Positions 42,109-53,278 of a stretch of DNA of 64,000 nt are shown here, piece after piece (within the stretch, counting starts at the first letter, position 1; each line of letters starts with the position of its first letter). A program made the translations under genes and the position numbers. The notes under the pieces were generated by a model that did not search any database, was not told where the DNA came from, and saw only the letters and a program-made list of their open reading frames with translations. This DNA is from Massilia yuzhufengensis (GTDB lineage Bacteria > Pseudomonadota > Gammaproteobacteria > Burkholderiales > Burkholderiaceae_D). Location of the stretch: NCBI RefSeq assembly GCF_900112225.1, contig NZ_FOLD01000012.1:62001-126000 (forward strand). The letters are read 5' to 3'.

Positions 42109-42774
42109 ATGATCGACAAGACATGCGAATCGCTGGAGCGGGCGGTCGCGGACATTCCCGATGGCGCGACCATCATGATCGGCGGCTTCGGCAACGCCGG
42201 CATGCCCTCAAGCCTGATCGACGCGCTGCTGGCCCAGGGCGCGCGCGAACTCACCATCGTCAACAACAACGCCGGCAACGGCGAAACCGGGCTGGCCGCG
42301 CTGATCCGCGAAAAGCGGGTACGCAAAATGGTCTGCTCCTTCCCGCGCCAGGCCGATTCCCACCATTTCGACGCGCTGTACCGCGCCGGCGAGATCGAAC
42401 TCGAACTCACGCCCCAGGGCAACCTGGCCGAGCGCATCCGCGCCGCCGGCGCCGGCATCGGCGGCTTCTTCACGCCCACCGGCTTCGGCACCCTGCTGGC
42501 CGAGGGCAAGGAAACCCGCGTCATCGATGGCCGCAACTATGTCTTCGAAACCCCGATCCACGCCGATTTCGCGCTGATCAAGGCGCTGCGCGGCGACCGC
42601 TGGGGCAACCTCGTGTACCGCAAGACGGCGCGCAACTTCGGCCCGATCATGGCGATGGCCGCCAAGACCACCATCGCCCAGGTGGTGGAAGTGGTGGGCC
42701 TGGGCGAGATCGACCCGGAAACCGTGGTCACGCCCGGCATCTTCGTTCAACGCGTGGTGAGGGAGGCAGCATGA
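42109..42774 (+). CDS. pcaI: 3-oxoadipate CoA-transferase alpha subunit PcaI
   Basis: Alpha subunit (221 residues) of succinyl-CoA:3-oxoadipate CoA-transferase, which activates 3-oxoadipate. The family I alpha block TIMIGGFGNAGMPSSLIDAL is near the N-terminus, with GGFFTPTGFGTLLAEGKE in the middle. The start at 42109 has CGGAGG 5 bases upstream, while the open frame to 42019 would cover the operator. Coupled to pcaJ by an ATGA overlap. Its transcription probably depends on the divergent IclR regulator. Confidence 0.95.
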   Translation: MIDKTCESLERAVADIPDGATIMIGGFGNAGMPSSLIDALLAQGARELTIVNNNAGNGETGLAALIREKRVRKMVCSFPRQADSHHFDALYRAGEIELELTPQGNLAERIRAAGAGIGGFFTPTGFGTLLAEGKETRVIDGRNYVFETPIHADFALIKALRGDRWGNLVYRKTARNFGPIMAMAAKTTIAQVVEVVGLGEIDPETVVTPGIFVQRVVREAA

Positions 42775-43427
42775 GCAAATTCAACCGAGACCAGATGGCC
42801 GAGCGCGTCGCGCAGGACATCCCCGAAGGCGCCTACGTCAACCTTGGCATCGGCCTGCCGACCAGGGTGGCCAACTACCTGCCGCTGGAGCGCGAAGTTT
42901 TCCTGCACAGCGAGAACGGCCTGCTGGGCATGGGGCCCGCTCCCGCGCCGGGCGAGGAAGACGAAGACCTGATCAACGCCGGCAAGCAGCCGGTCACCCT
43001 GCTGGCCGGCGGCGCCTACTTCCACCACGCCGATTCGTTCGCGATGATGCGCGGCGGGCACCTCGACATCTGCGTGCTGGGCGCCTTCCAGGTGGCCGCC
43101 AATGGCGACCTGGCCAACTGGCATACCGGCGCGCCGGACGCAATTCCCGCAGTGGGCGGCGCGATGGACCTGGCGATCGGCGCCAAGCAGGTGTTCGTCA
43201 TGATGGAGCATGTCACCAAGACGGGTGAGAGCAAGATCGTCAGCCAGTGCAGCTACCCGCTCACCGGCATCAAGTGCGTCAGCCGCATCTACACCGATCT
43301 GGCGGTGCTCGACATCACCCCGCAGGGCCTGCGCGTGCGCGAGATGGCGCCCGGCCTCACTTTTGCGGACCTGCAGGCGGTAACCGCCGCGCCGCTGCTG
43401 CCACTCGAAACAGGAGAACGAGCATGA
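42771..43427 (+). CDS. pcaJ: 3-oxoadipate CoA-transferase beta subunit PcaJ
   Basis: Beta subunit (218 residues) with the catalytic Glu48 in [10 protein letters not shown], which forms the glutamyl-CoA intermediate. [16 protein letters not shown] near residue 22 and the [12 protein letters not shown] block near 164 complete the family pattern. The ATG overlaps the pcaI stop, and its own stop overlaps the pcaF start, so the three subunits and thiolase are made in step. Confidence 0.95.
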   Translation: MSKFNRDQMAERVAQDIPEGAYVNLGIGLPTRVANYLPLEREVFLHSENGLLGMGPAPAPGEEDEDLINAGKQPVTLLAGGAYFHHADSFAMMRGGHLDICVLGAFQVAANGDLANWHTGAPDAIPAVGGAMDLAIGAKQVFVMMEHVTKTGESKIVSQCSYPLTGIKCVSRIYTDLAVLDITPQGLRVREMAPGLTFADLQAVTAAPLLPLETGERA

Positions 43428-44626
43428 CCGACGCTTATATTTGCGACGCCATCCGCACCCCCATCGGCCGCTACGGCGGCGCCCTGAAGGACGTGCGCGC
43501 CGACGACCTGGGCGCGGTGCCGATCCGCGAACTGATGCGCCGCAACCCGGGCGTGGACTGGAACGCGGTCGACGACGTGATCTACGGCTGCGCCAACCAG
43601 GCCGGCGAAGACAACCGCAATGTGGCGCGCATGTCGGCGCTGCTGGCCGGCCTGCCGCAAGAGGTCCCGGGTTCCACCGTGAATCGCCTGTGCGGCTCCG
43701 GCATGGACGCCGTGGGCAGCGCGGCGCGCGCCATCATGAGCGGCGACGCCCAGCTGATGATCGCCGGCGGCGTCGAATCGATGACGCGCGCGCCCTTCGT
43801 GATGGGCAAGGCCGATGCGGCCTTCTCGCGCAGCGCCGAGATCTACGACACCACCATCGGCTGGCGCTTCCCGAACCCGCAGATGGAAAAGTTGTACGGC
43901 ACCGACCCGATGCCGGGCACCGCGGAAAACGTCGCCACCGACCACGGCATCAGCCGCGCCGACCAGGACGCCTTTGCGCTGGCCAGCCAGGCCAGGGCCG
44001 CGCGTGCCCAGCAGGACGGCAGCTTCGAGCAGGAGATCGTGCCGGTGCTGGTGCCGCAGAAAAAAGGCGATCCGGTGCGCTTCGCGCGCGACGAGCATCC
44101 ACGCGAAACCACCATCGAAGCGCTGGCCAGGCTCAAGCCGGTGGTGCGTCCGGATGGCACGGTCACCGCGGGCAATGCCTCCGGCGTGAACGATGGCGCC
44201 TGCGCGCTGCTGCTGGCCAGCGCCGAAGCGGCCAAGCGCCATGGCTTGCGCCCCCGTGCCCGCATCCTCGGCATGGCCAGCGCCGGCGTGGCGCCGCGCG
44301 TGATGGGCATCGGCCCGGTGCCGGCGGTGCAGAAGCTGCTCAAGCAACTGGACATGCGCCTGGAGCAGTTCGACCTGATCGAGCTGAACGAAGCCTTCGC
44401 CTCCCAGGGCCTGGCGGTGCTGCGCGGCCTCGGCCTGCAGGACGACGACCCGCGCGTGAACCCGAACGGCGGCGCGATCGCGCTCGGCCACCCGCTGGGC
44501 ATGAGCGGGGCGCGCCTGGTGACGGCGGCGATGTACCAGCTGCACCGGACCGGCGGGCGCTACGCGCTGTGCACGATGTGCGTAGGCGTGGGACAGGGGA
44601 TCGCGATCGCGATCGAGCGGGTCTAG
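43424..44626 (+). CDS. pcaF: 3-oxoadipyl-CoA thiolase PcaF
   Basis: Last enzyme of the beta-ketoadipate pathway, giving succinyl-CoA and acetyl-CoA. At 400 residues it has the family length: acyl-enzyme Cys90 in [21 protein letters not shown], the catalytic His in [10 protein letters not shown] and Cys in [16 protein letters not shown] lies 7 bases before the ATG. It ends the pcaI-J-F operon. It differs from the thiolase at 25081 in active-site variants (CGSG here, CGTG there), consistent with aliphatic against aromatic substrates. Confidence 0.95.
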   Translation: MTDAYICDAIRTPIGRYGGALKDVRADDLGAVPIRELMRRNPGVDWNAVDDVIYGCANQAGEDNRNVARMSALLAGLPQEVPGSTVNRLCGSGMDAVGSAARAIMSGDAQLMIAGGVESMTRAPFVMGKADAAFSRSAEIYDTTIGWRFPNPQMEKLYGTDPMPGTAENVATDHGISRADQDAFALASQARAARAQQDGSFEQEIVPVLVPQKKGDPVRFARDEHPRETTIEALARLKPVVRPDGTVTAGNASGVNDGACALLLASAEAAKRHGLRPRARILGMASAGVAPRVMGIGPVPAVQKLLKQLDMRLEQFDLIELNEAFASQGLAVLRGLGLQDDDPRVNPNGGAIALGHPLGMSGARLVTAAMYQLHRTGGRYALCTMCVGVGQGIAIAIERV

Positions 44627-44656
44627 CGCCGAGCGGGGCTGGGGAAGTATCTTGTA

Positions 44657-44744
44657 AAACGTTTAACATGCCGGTATAGTCGGAGGCGTAGAATGAGCGG
44701 ACTTGTTCCTGCGCGCCGCCGGCCTAGCTGGTGGATAAACGTTT
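44657..44744. promoter_or_regulatory. two LacI-type operator palindromes upstream of the beta-glucosidase
   Basis: AAACGTTT occurs at 44657-44664 (in TAAAACGTTTAACA) and again at 44737-44744 (in GATAAACGTTTTC), exactly 80 bases apart centre to centre. The CG-centred AAACGTTT core is typical of LacI/GalR-family operators for sugar genes, and the pair could loop. The nearer site is 39 bases before the gene at 44783. No LacI-family gene is in the window. Confidence 0.55.
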
Positions 44745-44782
44745 TCTACCCGCAGTTCCTGACGCCAAACTAAGTTCCCCTT

Positions 44783-47035
44783 ATGATCCTTTTGAAAAGA
44801 TTAGCGAAACTTAACGTATCCATGTTGGCAGGCTTGCTGCTGCTCGGCGCCGGCACCGTGCATGCGAGCGAACCGGCCACGGTCGCCCAGCGCGTCGACC
44901 GCCTCCTGCGCCAGATGACGCTGGAAGAAAAAGTCGGGCAGCTGAACCAGCTCTCGGGCAAGGAATTCACCGGCCCGGCCAACGACAAGGCCGTCAACAT
45001 GGAGCGCGAGATCCGCAGCGGCCGGGTCGGCTCCATGCTCAACATCAAGGGCGCGGCCGACACCCGCCGCCTGCAGGCGATGGCGCTGCAGTCGCGCCTG
45101 AAGATCCCGCTGTTGTTCGGCCTGGACGTCATCCACGGCTACCAGACAGTGTTCCCGGTGCCGCTGGGCGAAGCGTCGTCCTGGGACCTGGAAGCGATGG
45201 AGGAATCGGCCCGCATCGCCGCACGCGAAGCGGCCGCTTCCGGCATCCACTGGACCTTCGCCCCGATGGTCGACATCGGCCGCGACCCGCGCTGGGGCCG
45301 GGTGATGGAGGGCGCCGGCGAGGATACCTACCTGGGTTCGCGCATCGCCGCCGCCCGCGTGCGCGGCTTCCAGGGCGCCAGGCTCGGCGGCCTGGAATCG
45401 GTCATGGCCACCGCCAAGCACTTCGCCGCCTACGGCGCGGCGATCGCGGGGCGCGACTACAACGCGGTGGACATGAGCGAGCAGCTGCTGCACGAGACCT
45501 ACCTGCCGCCCTTCAAGGCGGCCGTCGATGCCGGCGCGGCCACCTTCATGAACGCCTTCAATACCCTCAACGGCATCCCGGCCACGGGCCACAGCGGCCT
45601 GCAGCGCGACATCCTGAAAGGGGCCTGGGGCTTCCAGGGCATCGTGGTGAGCGACTGGGGTTCAGTGCGCGAGATGGTCGTCCACGGCCACGCCCAGGAC
45701 TTACCGGACGCCGCCGCCAAGGCGATCGTCGCCGGCAGCGACATGGACATGGAAAGCAATGCCTATGCGTCGTCATTGGCCAAGCTGGTCAGGGACGGCA
45801 AGGTGCCGGTGAAGCTGGTCGACGATGCGGTGCGCCGGGTACTGGTAAAAAAATTCGAGCTGGGCCTGTTCGACGATCCGTACCGGTTCTCGGACCCGGC
45901 GCGCGAACGCGCCGCCATGAGCGACCCGCGCCACCGCCAGGCCGCCCGCGCCACCGCGGCCAAGTCGATCGTCCTGCTGAAGAACGACCAGGGCGTGCTG
46001 CCGCTCAAGCGTGGCCTGGGCGCGATCGCCGTGATCGGGCCGCTGGCCGACGCCCGGCGCGACCTGGAAGGCGGCTGGATCGTGAAGTCGGATGCAGCCA
46101 CCATGGCCAGCCTGGTCGACGCCGTGCGCGAGCAGGCCGGGCCCGCTACCCGGGTCAGCTACGCCGCGGGCTGCGACGTCGCCTGCCGCGACACTGGAGG
46201 CTTTGCCGCCGCGCTCGAAGCGGCAGCCGGGGCCGACGCCGTGGTGCTGGCCGTTGGTGAAAGCTGGGACATGTCGGGCGAGGCGAAGTCGCGCGCCGAC
46301 ATCAGGCTGCCGGGCCGCCAGGGCGAGCTGTTCGAGGCCCTGCGCGCAATCGGCAAGACGCCGGTGGTGGTGGTCATGGCGGGGCGCCCGCTCATTTTCG
46401 AGAACATCGCCGAGCAGGCGAACAGCATCTTGTACGCCTGGTTCCCGGGCAGCGAAGGCGGCCGCGCGATCGCCGACCTGCTGTTCGGCGCCGCCAACCC
46501 GTCAGCGAAGCTCCCGATGACCTTCCCGCGCAACATGGGCCAGCTGCCGATCAGCTACCAGCAATACGAAACCGGCCGGCCGGTGCGCGACGACAAGAAC
46601 ATCGTCTACAAGTCGGCCTATATCGATTCGCCGAACACCCCGCGCTACGCCTTCGGGCATGGCCTGAGCTACACCAGCTTCGCCTACCGCGACCTGCGCG
46701 TGTCCAGCGCCGGCATGGGACCGGACGGCAAGCTCACGCTGTCGTTCACGCTGGCCAATACCGGTCCGGTGGCCGGCGCCGAGGTGGTGCAGCTGTATGT
46801 GCGCGACCCGGTGGCCTCGATCGTGCGGCCGATGAAGGAACTCAAGGGCTTCCAGCGCATCCACCTGGCGCCGGGCCAGCAGCAGGCGGTCAGCTTCACC
46901 ATCGACCGCGACAGCCTGGCCTTCTTCGACCGCAAGCTGCAATGGGCCGTCGAGCCGGGGCGATTCGAACTGATGGTGGGCAGTGCGTCGGACGATATCC
47001 GGCTGCGCCAGGCGATCGAGGTCACGGCGCGCTAG
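44783..47035 (+). CDS. bglX: glycoside hydrolase family 3 beta-glucosidase, periplasmic
   Basis: A 750-residue exported GH3 enzyme releasing glucose from beta-linked oligosaccharides or glucosides. A signal peptide ends near residue 29. The (beta/alpha)8 domain contains HWTFAPMVDIGRDPRWGRVM and the nucleophile Asp291 in GIVVSDWGS. A second alpha/beta domain (VGESWDMSGEAKSRADIRLP) supplies the acid/base region, and a C-terminal fibronectin-III-like domain follows (RYAFGHGLSYTSFAYR onward). Length and order match BglX. The stop codon overlaps the convergent small lipoprotein gene by 4 bases. Confidence 0.94.
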   Translation: MILLKRLAKLNVSMLAGLLLLGAGTVHASEPATVAQRVDRLLRQMTLEEKVGQLNQLSGKEFTGPANDKAVNMEREIRSGRVGSMLNIKGAADTRRLQAMALQSRLKIPLLFGLDVIHGYQTVFPVPLGEASSWDLEAMEESARIAAREAAASGIHWTFAPMVDIGRDPRWGRVMEGAGEDTYLGSRIAAARVRGFQGARLGGLESVMATAKHFAAYGAAIAGRDYNAVDMSEQLLHETYLPPFKAAVDAGAATFMNAFNTLNGIPATGHSGLQRDILKGAWGFQGIVVSDWGSVREMVVHGHAQDLPDAAAKAIVAGSDMDMESNAYASSLAKLVRDGKVPVKLVDDAVRRVLVKKFELGLFDDPYRFSDPARERAAMSDPRHRQAARATAAKSIVLLKNDQGVLPLKRGLGAIAVIGPLADARRDLEGGWIVKSDAATMASLVDAVREQAGPATRVSYAAGCDVACRDTGGFAAALEAAAGADAVVLAVGESWDMSGEAKSRADIRLPGRQGELFEALRAIGKTPVVVVMAGRPLIFENIAEQANSILYAWFPGSEGGRAIADLLFGAANPSAKLPMTFPRNMGQLPISYQQYETGRPVRDDKNIVYKSAYIDSPNTPRYAFGHGLSYTSFAYRDLRVSSAGMGPDGKLTLSFTLANTGPVAGAEVVQLYVRDPVASIVRPMKELKGFQRIHLAPGQQQAVSFTIDRDSLAFFDRKLQWAVEPGRFELMVGSASDDIRLRQAIEVTAR

Positions 47036-47283
47036 TCGGCCAGGGTGACCGCCTTCAGGCCGAGGATGCTGCTGCTGTGCTGGCGGATGCGGTTGGCCAG
47101 CGCCGGGTCGGCGTTGCGCTTCTGGCCATAGGACGGCACCATCTCCTTCGGCTTGGCCTGCCATGCGGCGCCGGCCGAGCGGTCCTTGAAGGACGAGGAC
47201 TGCAGCACCTTGAGCATGATCGGGGTCTTGTCACAGGAGGCGAGGAGGACACAGGAGAAGACTGCGAGAAGCAGCTTGCGCAT
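47032..47283 (-). CDS. small lipoprotein
   Basis: An 83-residue protein with a lipoprotein signal: MRKLLLAVFS, a hydrophobic core, and the lipobox LLASC with Cys17, followed by Asp-Lys. The mature part of about 66 residues is polar and has no recognised domain. It overlaps the end of the beta-glucosidase gene tail-to-tail. Its codon use looks like that of its neighbours, which supports it as a real gene. Confidence 0.65.
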   Translation of the reverse strand: MRKLLLAVFSCVLLASCDKTPIMLKVLQSSSFKDRSAGAAWQAKPKEMVPSYGQKRNADPALANRIRQHSSSILGLKAVTLAD

Positions 47284-47389
47284 GACGGCATTTCAAATTC
47301 CTGGCTGGATGCGAGACGGGCCTGGACAGGCATGTCCGCCGCCAAGGACGGGCCAAGCCAGGGTGGTGCGCCCGTTGCCGTGGAAATCC

Positions 47390-47490
47390 CGTAGGGTGGT
47401 CGGGTTCCCCGACCGCGCGTTCGACTCCGGCCGCGCCGTGCCGATGTTTGGGCTGCATGAACGCGCGGTCGGCACAGCCGACCACGCTAC
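47390..47490. repeat. dispersed palindromic element, copy 2
   Basis: Starts CGTAGGGTGGTCGGGTTCCC and ends GGCACAGCCGACCACGCTAC, the inverse of the left end with a few mismatches, with GAACGCGCGGTCGG inside. Same family as 13311-13412 and 55125-55227. It ends 6 bases from the stop codon of the minus-strand TRIC-type gene. Confidence 0.85.
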
Positions 47491-47496
47491 AATCTT

Positions 47497-48147
47497 TCAG
47501 CGGCCGTTGTCGCGCCGGTCGTCTTCGGCCTCGAGCTCCGGCGTGGCGGCCGTGGGCAGGTGCCAGCCGAAGCGGATCGCGGCCAGGCGCAGGCCGAAGC
47601 ACAGAGCGGCGCCGGCGCAGGCGGTGGCCGTGGTGGGCAGTTGCAGGGCGTCGCCGATCACCACCACGCTGGCGCCGGCCAGGGCGGCGACGGCGTAGAT
47701 ATCGGAACGGAACACGGCCGGCACGTTCGACAGCAGGACGTCGCGCGCGACCCCGCCGCCGATGCCGGTCAACATGCCCAGCAGGGCCGCCATCACCGGT
47801 TCGAGCCCGAACACCAGCGCCTTCTGCGCCCCGGCCACGCAGAACAGGGCCAGGCCGGCGGCGTCGAACAGCTGGACCGCATTGCGCAGGCGGTTGATGA
47901 CCGGGTACCAGAAGAAGATCACCAGGCCGGCCAGGATCGACACGGCCAGGTAGCGCCAGTCGCTGATGGCCGCCGGCGGCGTGGCCCCGATCAGGAGGTC
48001 GCGCACGATGCCGCCGGAGTTGGCGGCGACGAAGGACAGCACCAGCACGCCGAAGATGTCGAGCCGGCGCTTGGCGCCGGCAGTGGCGCCGCTGAGGGCG
48101 AATACGAAGGTGCCGATCAGGTCGAGCGTCAGCACCAGGGTTTTCAT
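47497..48147 (-). CDS. TRIC-type/UPF0126 membrane protein (YadS/YicG family)
   Basis: A 216-residue membrane protein with two repeated three-helix halves. Each repeat holds the family's Gly-rich motif followed by Arg-Asp: NSGGIVRDLLIG and GIGGGVARDVLL. Bacterial members form homotrimeric cation channels of the TRIC fold, and some have been linked to glycine uptake. A hydrophilic tail of about 15 residues closes the protein. The start at 48147 gives the usual length; an ATG at 48159 adds four residues. Confidence 0.85.
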   Translation of the reverse strand: MKTLVLTLDLIGTFVFALSGATAGAKRRLDIFGVLVLSFVAANSGGIVRDLLIGATPPAAISDWRYLAVSILAGLVIFFWYPVINRLRNAVQLFDAAGLALFCVAGAQKALVFGLEPVMAALLGMLTGIGGGVARDVLLSNVPAVFRSDIYAVAALAGASVVVIGDALQLPTTATACAGAALCFGLRLAAIRFGWHLPTAATPELEAEDDRRDNGR

Positions 48148-48253
48148 GGCGGCGCCCATGTCGAGCGCGAGAACAGCAAACACGGTTGGCCTTGATGGAG
48201 GGGAGCGGGAAAGCCGGCATGGTAACCCAGCCTGGCCCGCTCCGCCCGGTCGG

Positions 48254-49081
48254 TCAGCCCGCGCGTGCCTTGCGGCGGCGCGCGACGCCCAGGCCGGCCA
48301 GGCCCAGGCCGAGCAGGGAGAGCGACACCGGTTCAGGCACGTCGGCCGGGGTGCCCACGACGATCTGCACGATGCCGGTCTGGCCCAGGTCCGAGAAGGT
48401 CCAGTCGTTGTGGACGTAACCCAGCGCGGACGCATTGCCGATGCCGAACTCAGAGCGCTGGTTTGCGTTCTGGCTGCCGAAGTCGTTCCATGCGAACAGG
48501 GTCTGGCCGGCGCCGGTGTTGTGGATCTGGAAGGAGCCATGGCCTGCGGCCGTCGAGAAGCCGCTGTCGTTGAAATCGAAGAGACCGCCGCTGCCGCCCG
48601 GGACGTAGCCGGTGGTGCCTTGGGCGTAGTTCGACGACCACATCTCCAGGCCCACCTGGCCCAGGCCCGTGCCCTGGGTGATGGTGGTGTTGTTCGAGTA
48701 GATGTTCGCGTTGGCGACCAGGTTCTGGCGCGCCACCTGGTTGTTCACGTTGTGCGGCAGCGCCAGGCGGGCGGCGTTGCTGTCGAAGGAATCCATCGAC
48801 ACGTAGACGAATTGCCCTTTCTGCGGGCCAGAGCTCACTTCGACGTAGTAGCCGATGCGGGTGTAGCCGGCGGCGATGCTGGCCAGGTTGTTGACGGTGT
48901 AGGAGATGCTGTTGCCGTACTGGTACTGGGGGTTGATGGCGCCGATATTGAATTCGTACAGCACTTTCATGCCGGACGCTTCCTTACCTGGTACAACGGC
49001 GTTGCCATTGAAGAGCGGGCTGGCGCCGGCGCTGGTGGCGGCAAGGGTGGCGAGGAGGACGAGGCTGCGTGCGAAGTTCAT
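48254..49081 (-). CDS. exported PEP-CTERM protein
   Basis: A 275-residue secreted protein with an N-terminal signal peptide (to about residue 20) and a C-terminal PEP-CTERM sorting signal: VPEPVSLSLLGLGLAGLGVA followed by a basic Arg/Lys cluster. The middle is rich in Asn, Ser and Gly. PEP-CTERM proteins are processed by exosortase EpsH/XrtA and often occur in bacteria that make exopolysaccharide. No exosortase is in the window. The exact function is unknown. Confidence 0.87.
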   Translation of the reverse strand: MNFARSLVLLATLAATSAGASPLFNGNAVVPGKEASGMKVLYEFNIGAINPQYQYGNSISYTVNNLASIAAGYTRIGYYVEVSSGPQKGQFVYVSMDSFDSNAARLALPHNVNNQVARQNLVANANIYSNNTTITQGTGLGQVGLEMWSSNYAQGTTGYVPGGSGGLFDFNDSGFSTAAGHGSFQIHNTGAGQTLFAWNDFGSQNANQRSEFGIGNASALGYVHNDWTFSDLGQTGIVQIVVGTPADVPEPVSLSLLGLGLAGLGVARRRKARAG

Positions 49082-49241
49082 GGATAATTCCCTAGGTGTA
49101 ATTGTTCATAACGTCAAGCAATTATTGTGCCAGAGCGGCAAGTCTTTGATTTCATGAGTTCTGGGTGGAGCCGCGGGCCCGCAGTGTAAAGACCGTCGAC
49201 AACCCCGCCCTTGGTAGAATGCGCTCTTACCGGAGACATGC

Positions 49242-50609
49242 ATGGACACACCAGGGCTGACCATCTCGCGCATCCTGCATGCGGGCTATGTGTTCGAGTG
49301 CGAGGGCAGGCGCATCGCCTTCGACACCATTTTCGAAAACCCCTTCAGCCGCAACTGCCACGCCTTCCCGGATGTGCGCTTCGACCAGGACGCCATCCGC
49401 CGCCAGCGCTTCGACGCGGTCTTCATCTCGCACTTCCACGACGACCACTGCTCGCTCGAGAGCCTCGACCTGCTCGACCGCGCCACGCCGCTGTACATCT
49501 ACTGCATCTTCGAGGAGCTGTTCGAGATGGTGCGCCGGCTCGGCTTTACCAGTGTCCAGCCGCTGGCGCTGGATGCGGCGATCAAGGTCGGCCCCTTCGA
49601 GGTCATTCCGCGCGAAGCCATGGATGTGGACGTGGACTCGATGTTCCAGGTGAAGGCCGCCGGGCTGAATGTGCTCAATGTGGTCGATTCCTGGATCGAC
49701 GAGGTCGCGCTGGCCCAGCTGGAGCGGGAAGGCCCGTGGGACCTGGTGCTGTGGCCGTTCCAGACCATGCGCGAGATCGAGGTGCTGGCGCCGTCGCGCG
49801 CCGCCGCCGCGCCGCCCACCCTGCCGCAGGAGTGGATCGGCCAGCTCCAGGCGCTGCAGCCGCGCTATGTGGTGCCCAGTTCCTGCCAGTTCCAGCAGGA
49901 GCCCTGGTCCTGGTACAACCGGGCCTTCTTCCCGATCACCTATGCCCAGTTCGCGCGCGAAGTCGGGGCCGCGCTGCCGGGCGCGCAGGTGCTGCGACTC
50001 GATCCCTCCACCTCGGTGCGGCTCGACGCCAGTGGCATGCGGCCGGCCGCGCCGCTGCCCTGGGTGGTGCCGGTGGGCGAGCAGGATGTGGACTACCAGT
50101 ACCAGGGCAACGCGGCGCCGCCGTCGACCGGCGAAATCGCGCGTCACTTCGCGGCCCTCGATGCGGCCCAGCATGCGCGCGTGATGGACTACTGCCACAC
50201 CGGGCTGCCGGAGAAGTACGGGGCCGTGGAGGCGTCGTCAAGCTATTTCGACCAGCCGCGCGTCTGGCAGCTGTCGCTGTTCGGCAGTGCCGGCGAGGTG
50301 ACGCGCTTGCGCTACCGGCTCGATGCCGAGCGCGCCACCCTGGCCGGCGCCGATGCCGGACCGCTCGGCTGGACCACCGAGATCCCGGAAGCCAAGCTGT
50401 ATGCGGCGCTGGAGCTGGGCGAATCGCTCACCTCGATGTACATGCGCATCAACGACACCGTGTTCGATGCCGCCACCGAGCGCGGGCTGATCGAGGCCGA
50501 CGTGGTCGACGATCCGCTGGTGCGCTGCCTGTTCAGCGACACCTTCGGCGCCTACCAGGCGGCTCAGCTGCGCCGCCTGCTGGCGCGTTCACTTCCCGAG
50601 CAGCTGTAG
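49242..50609 (+). CDS. metallo-beta-lactamase-fold hydrolase
   Basis: A 455-residue cytoplasmic protein. The zinc motif ISHFHDDHCS puts His64, His66, Asp68 and His69 in place. Later parts (VLWPFQTMREIEVL, VPSSCQFQQEPWSWYNRAF) are like those of the L-ascorbate-6-phosphate lactonase/UlaG-like group, and a C-terminal domain of about 150 residues follows. The substrate is not known. It overlaps the convergent gene at 50589 by 21 bases. It follows the PEP-CTERM gene divergently with a 160-base spacer. Confidence 0.82.
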   Translation: MDTPGLTISRILHAGYVFECEGRRIAFDTIFENPFSRNCHAFPDVRFDQDAIRRQRFDAVFISHFHDDHCSLESLDLLDRATPLYIYCIFEELFEMVRRLGFTSVQPLALDAAIKVGPFEVIPREAMDVDVDSMFQVKAAGLNVLNVVDSWIDEVALAQLEREGPWDLVLWPFQTMREIEVLAPSRAAAAPPTLPQEWIGQLQALQPRYVVPSSCQFQQEPWSWYNRAFFPITYAQFAREVGAALPGAQVLRLDPSTSVRLDASGMRPAAPLPWVVPVGEQDVDYQYQGNAAPPSTGEIARHFAALDAAQHARVMDYCHTGLPEKYGAVEASSSYFDQPRVWQLSLFGSAGEVTRLRYRLDAERATLAGADAGPLGWTTEIPEAKLYAALELGESLTSMYMRINDTVFDAATERGLIEADVVDDPLVRCLFSDTFGAYQAAQLRRLLARSLPEQL

Positions 50610-51293
50610 CGACTGTTCCCAGTCGCGCGCCCAGGGCTGCAGGAAGTCGTGCGACTTGAACGCGCGCCGCAAGGCGCCGAGCGGCACGCGGTAGACGTCG
50701 TGCAGGCCCAGGGCCAGGGTGACGGGGTTCCAGACGATGTCGCGTTTTGAACGCTTGGTGCTGGCTTTGACGCGGGCGCCCTCGTCGCCGAAGATGCCGA
50801 TGGCGGCATTGAGCTCCTTGTCCAGGTCGAGCCGCGCCAGCTGCGCGAAGGCGGCCAGCACTTCCGGCTTCCTGATGCCCAGCTGCGACTCCTTCGCCTC
50901 CACCGGCTTGGCCGGCTGGGCGGCATGTTCGAGCTTGCCGGCCAGGCGTTCCAGGTCTTTTTTCTGGAAGCGCAGTTCGTCGAGCCGGCGCCGGAAGCCC
51001 GGCGGCGGCAGGCGCGCGACGATCTTGTGGGCGTCCTTGGTGGTGGTGATCAGGACGTCGTCGCTGCCGGCAGCCAGGCGTTCGATATCGCCCGCAACAA
51101 AAATCGGCGCCAGGTAGCCGCCATTGGCGTCGCCGAACAGCTCCGCGTGGGCCGCCTCGTAGTCGAGCCAGACGTAAGGCGTCAGTTCCTGCTCGAGCAG
51201 GCGCGCCAGGGTCCATGGGGACGACGTCTGTTCTTCCAGCCAGGCGCAGGCTTCGGCGATGGTGGCCCGGAAGGGCAGTTCGGTGGTGCTCAT
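50589..51293 (-). CDS. hypothetical protein
   Basis: A 234-residue soluble protein that I cannot assign. It begins with a helical region (EACAWLEEQTSSPWTLARLL), has a Lys-rich middle, and ends with NPVTLALGLHDVYRVPLGAL. No signal peptide, membrane segment or known motif is visible. The three coupled helical blocks might form a DNA- or effector-handling fold, but that is a guess. Codon use fits the neighbourhood. Confidence 0.65.
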   Translation of the reverse strand: MSTTELPFRATIAEACAWLEEQTSSPWTLARLLEQELTPYVWLDYEAAHAELFGDANGGYLAPIFVAGDIERLAAGSDDVLITTTKDAHKIVARLPPPGFRRRLDELRFQKKDLERLAGKLEHAAQPAKPVEAKESQLGIRKPEVLAAFAQLARLDLDKELNAAIGIFGDEGARVKASTKRSKRDIVWNPVTLALGLHDVYRVPLGALRRAFKSHDFLQPWARDWEQSLQLLGK

Positions 51294-51406
51294 CGTGCTT
51301 TCGGTTGGGGTGGGCCGGCGCTGCCGGCCTGGCAGCCATGCATTCTAGAGCATGGCGCGCCGGCCCGCTGCATTCCCGTGCGCCGGGCCTTGCTTTACAC
51401 TGGCGC

Positions 51407-51775
51407 ATGGCTTATCGCTTCCTGGCCGATGCCGTGCTGGTCGTGCATCTCGGCTTCATTGTGTTCGTCGTGTTCGGTGCGCTGCTGGTCATGCGCCACC
51501 GGCGGCTGCTGCCCGTGCACCTGGCGGCGGCGCTGTGGGGGTTGTCGATCGAGGTGCTGGGGGCGATCTGTCCGCTCACATATGTCGAGAATCACCTGAG
51601 GCTGCTGGCGGGCGGGGCGGGGTATGGCGGTGGGTTTGTCGAGCACTACCTGCTGCCCCTGGTGTATCCGGGCGAGTTGACCAAGGCGATGCAGTACGGG
51701 ATGGCGACCGGGGTGCTGCTGGTGAATACAGGACTGTATTGGTGGATATTCCGGCGGCGCGCGCCGGTGTCCTAG
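51407..51775 (+). CDS. small membrane protein, DUF2784 type
   Basis: A 122-residue protein with three or four membrane segments: DAVLVVHLGFIVFVVFGALL, a second after LPVHLAAALWG, and a final one before a basic tail. GAICPLTYVENHLR and FVEHYLLPLVYPG match the DUF2784 family of small bacterial membrane proteins, which has no known function. The start at 51407 is chosen because the family begins with this helix. The next gene (zwf) is convergent. Confidence 0.78.
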   Translation: MAYRFLADAVLVVHLGFIVFVVFGALLVMRHRRLLPVHLAAALWGLSIEVLGAICPLTYVENHLRLLAGGAGYGGGFVEHYLLPLVYPGELTKAMQYGMATGVLLVNTGLYWWIFRRRAPVS

Positions 51776-51811
51776 GGTGAACGGGAGACCCGCCCACCCT
51801 GCGGAATCGGT

Positions 51812-53278
<1,467 letters not shown>

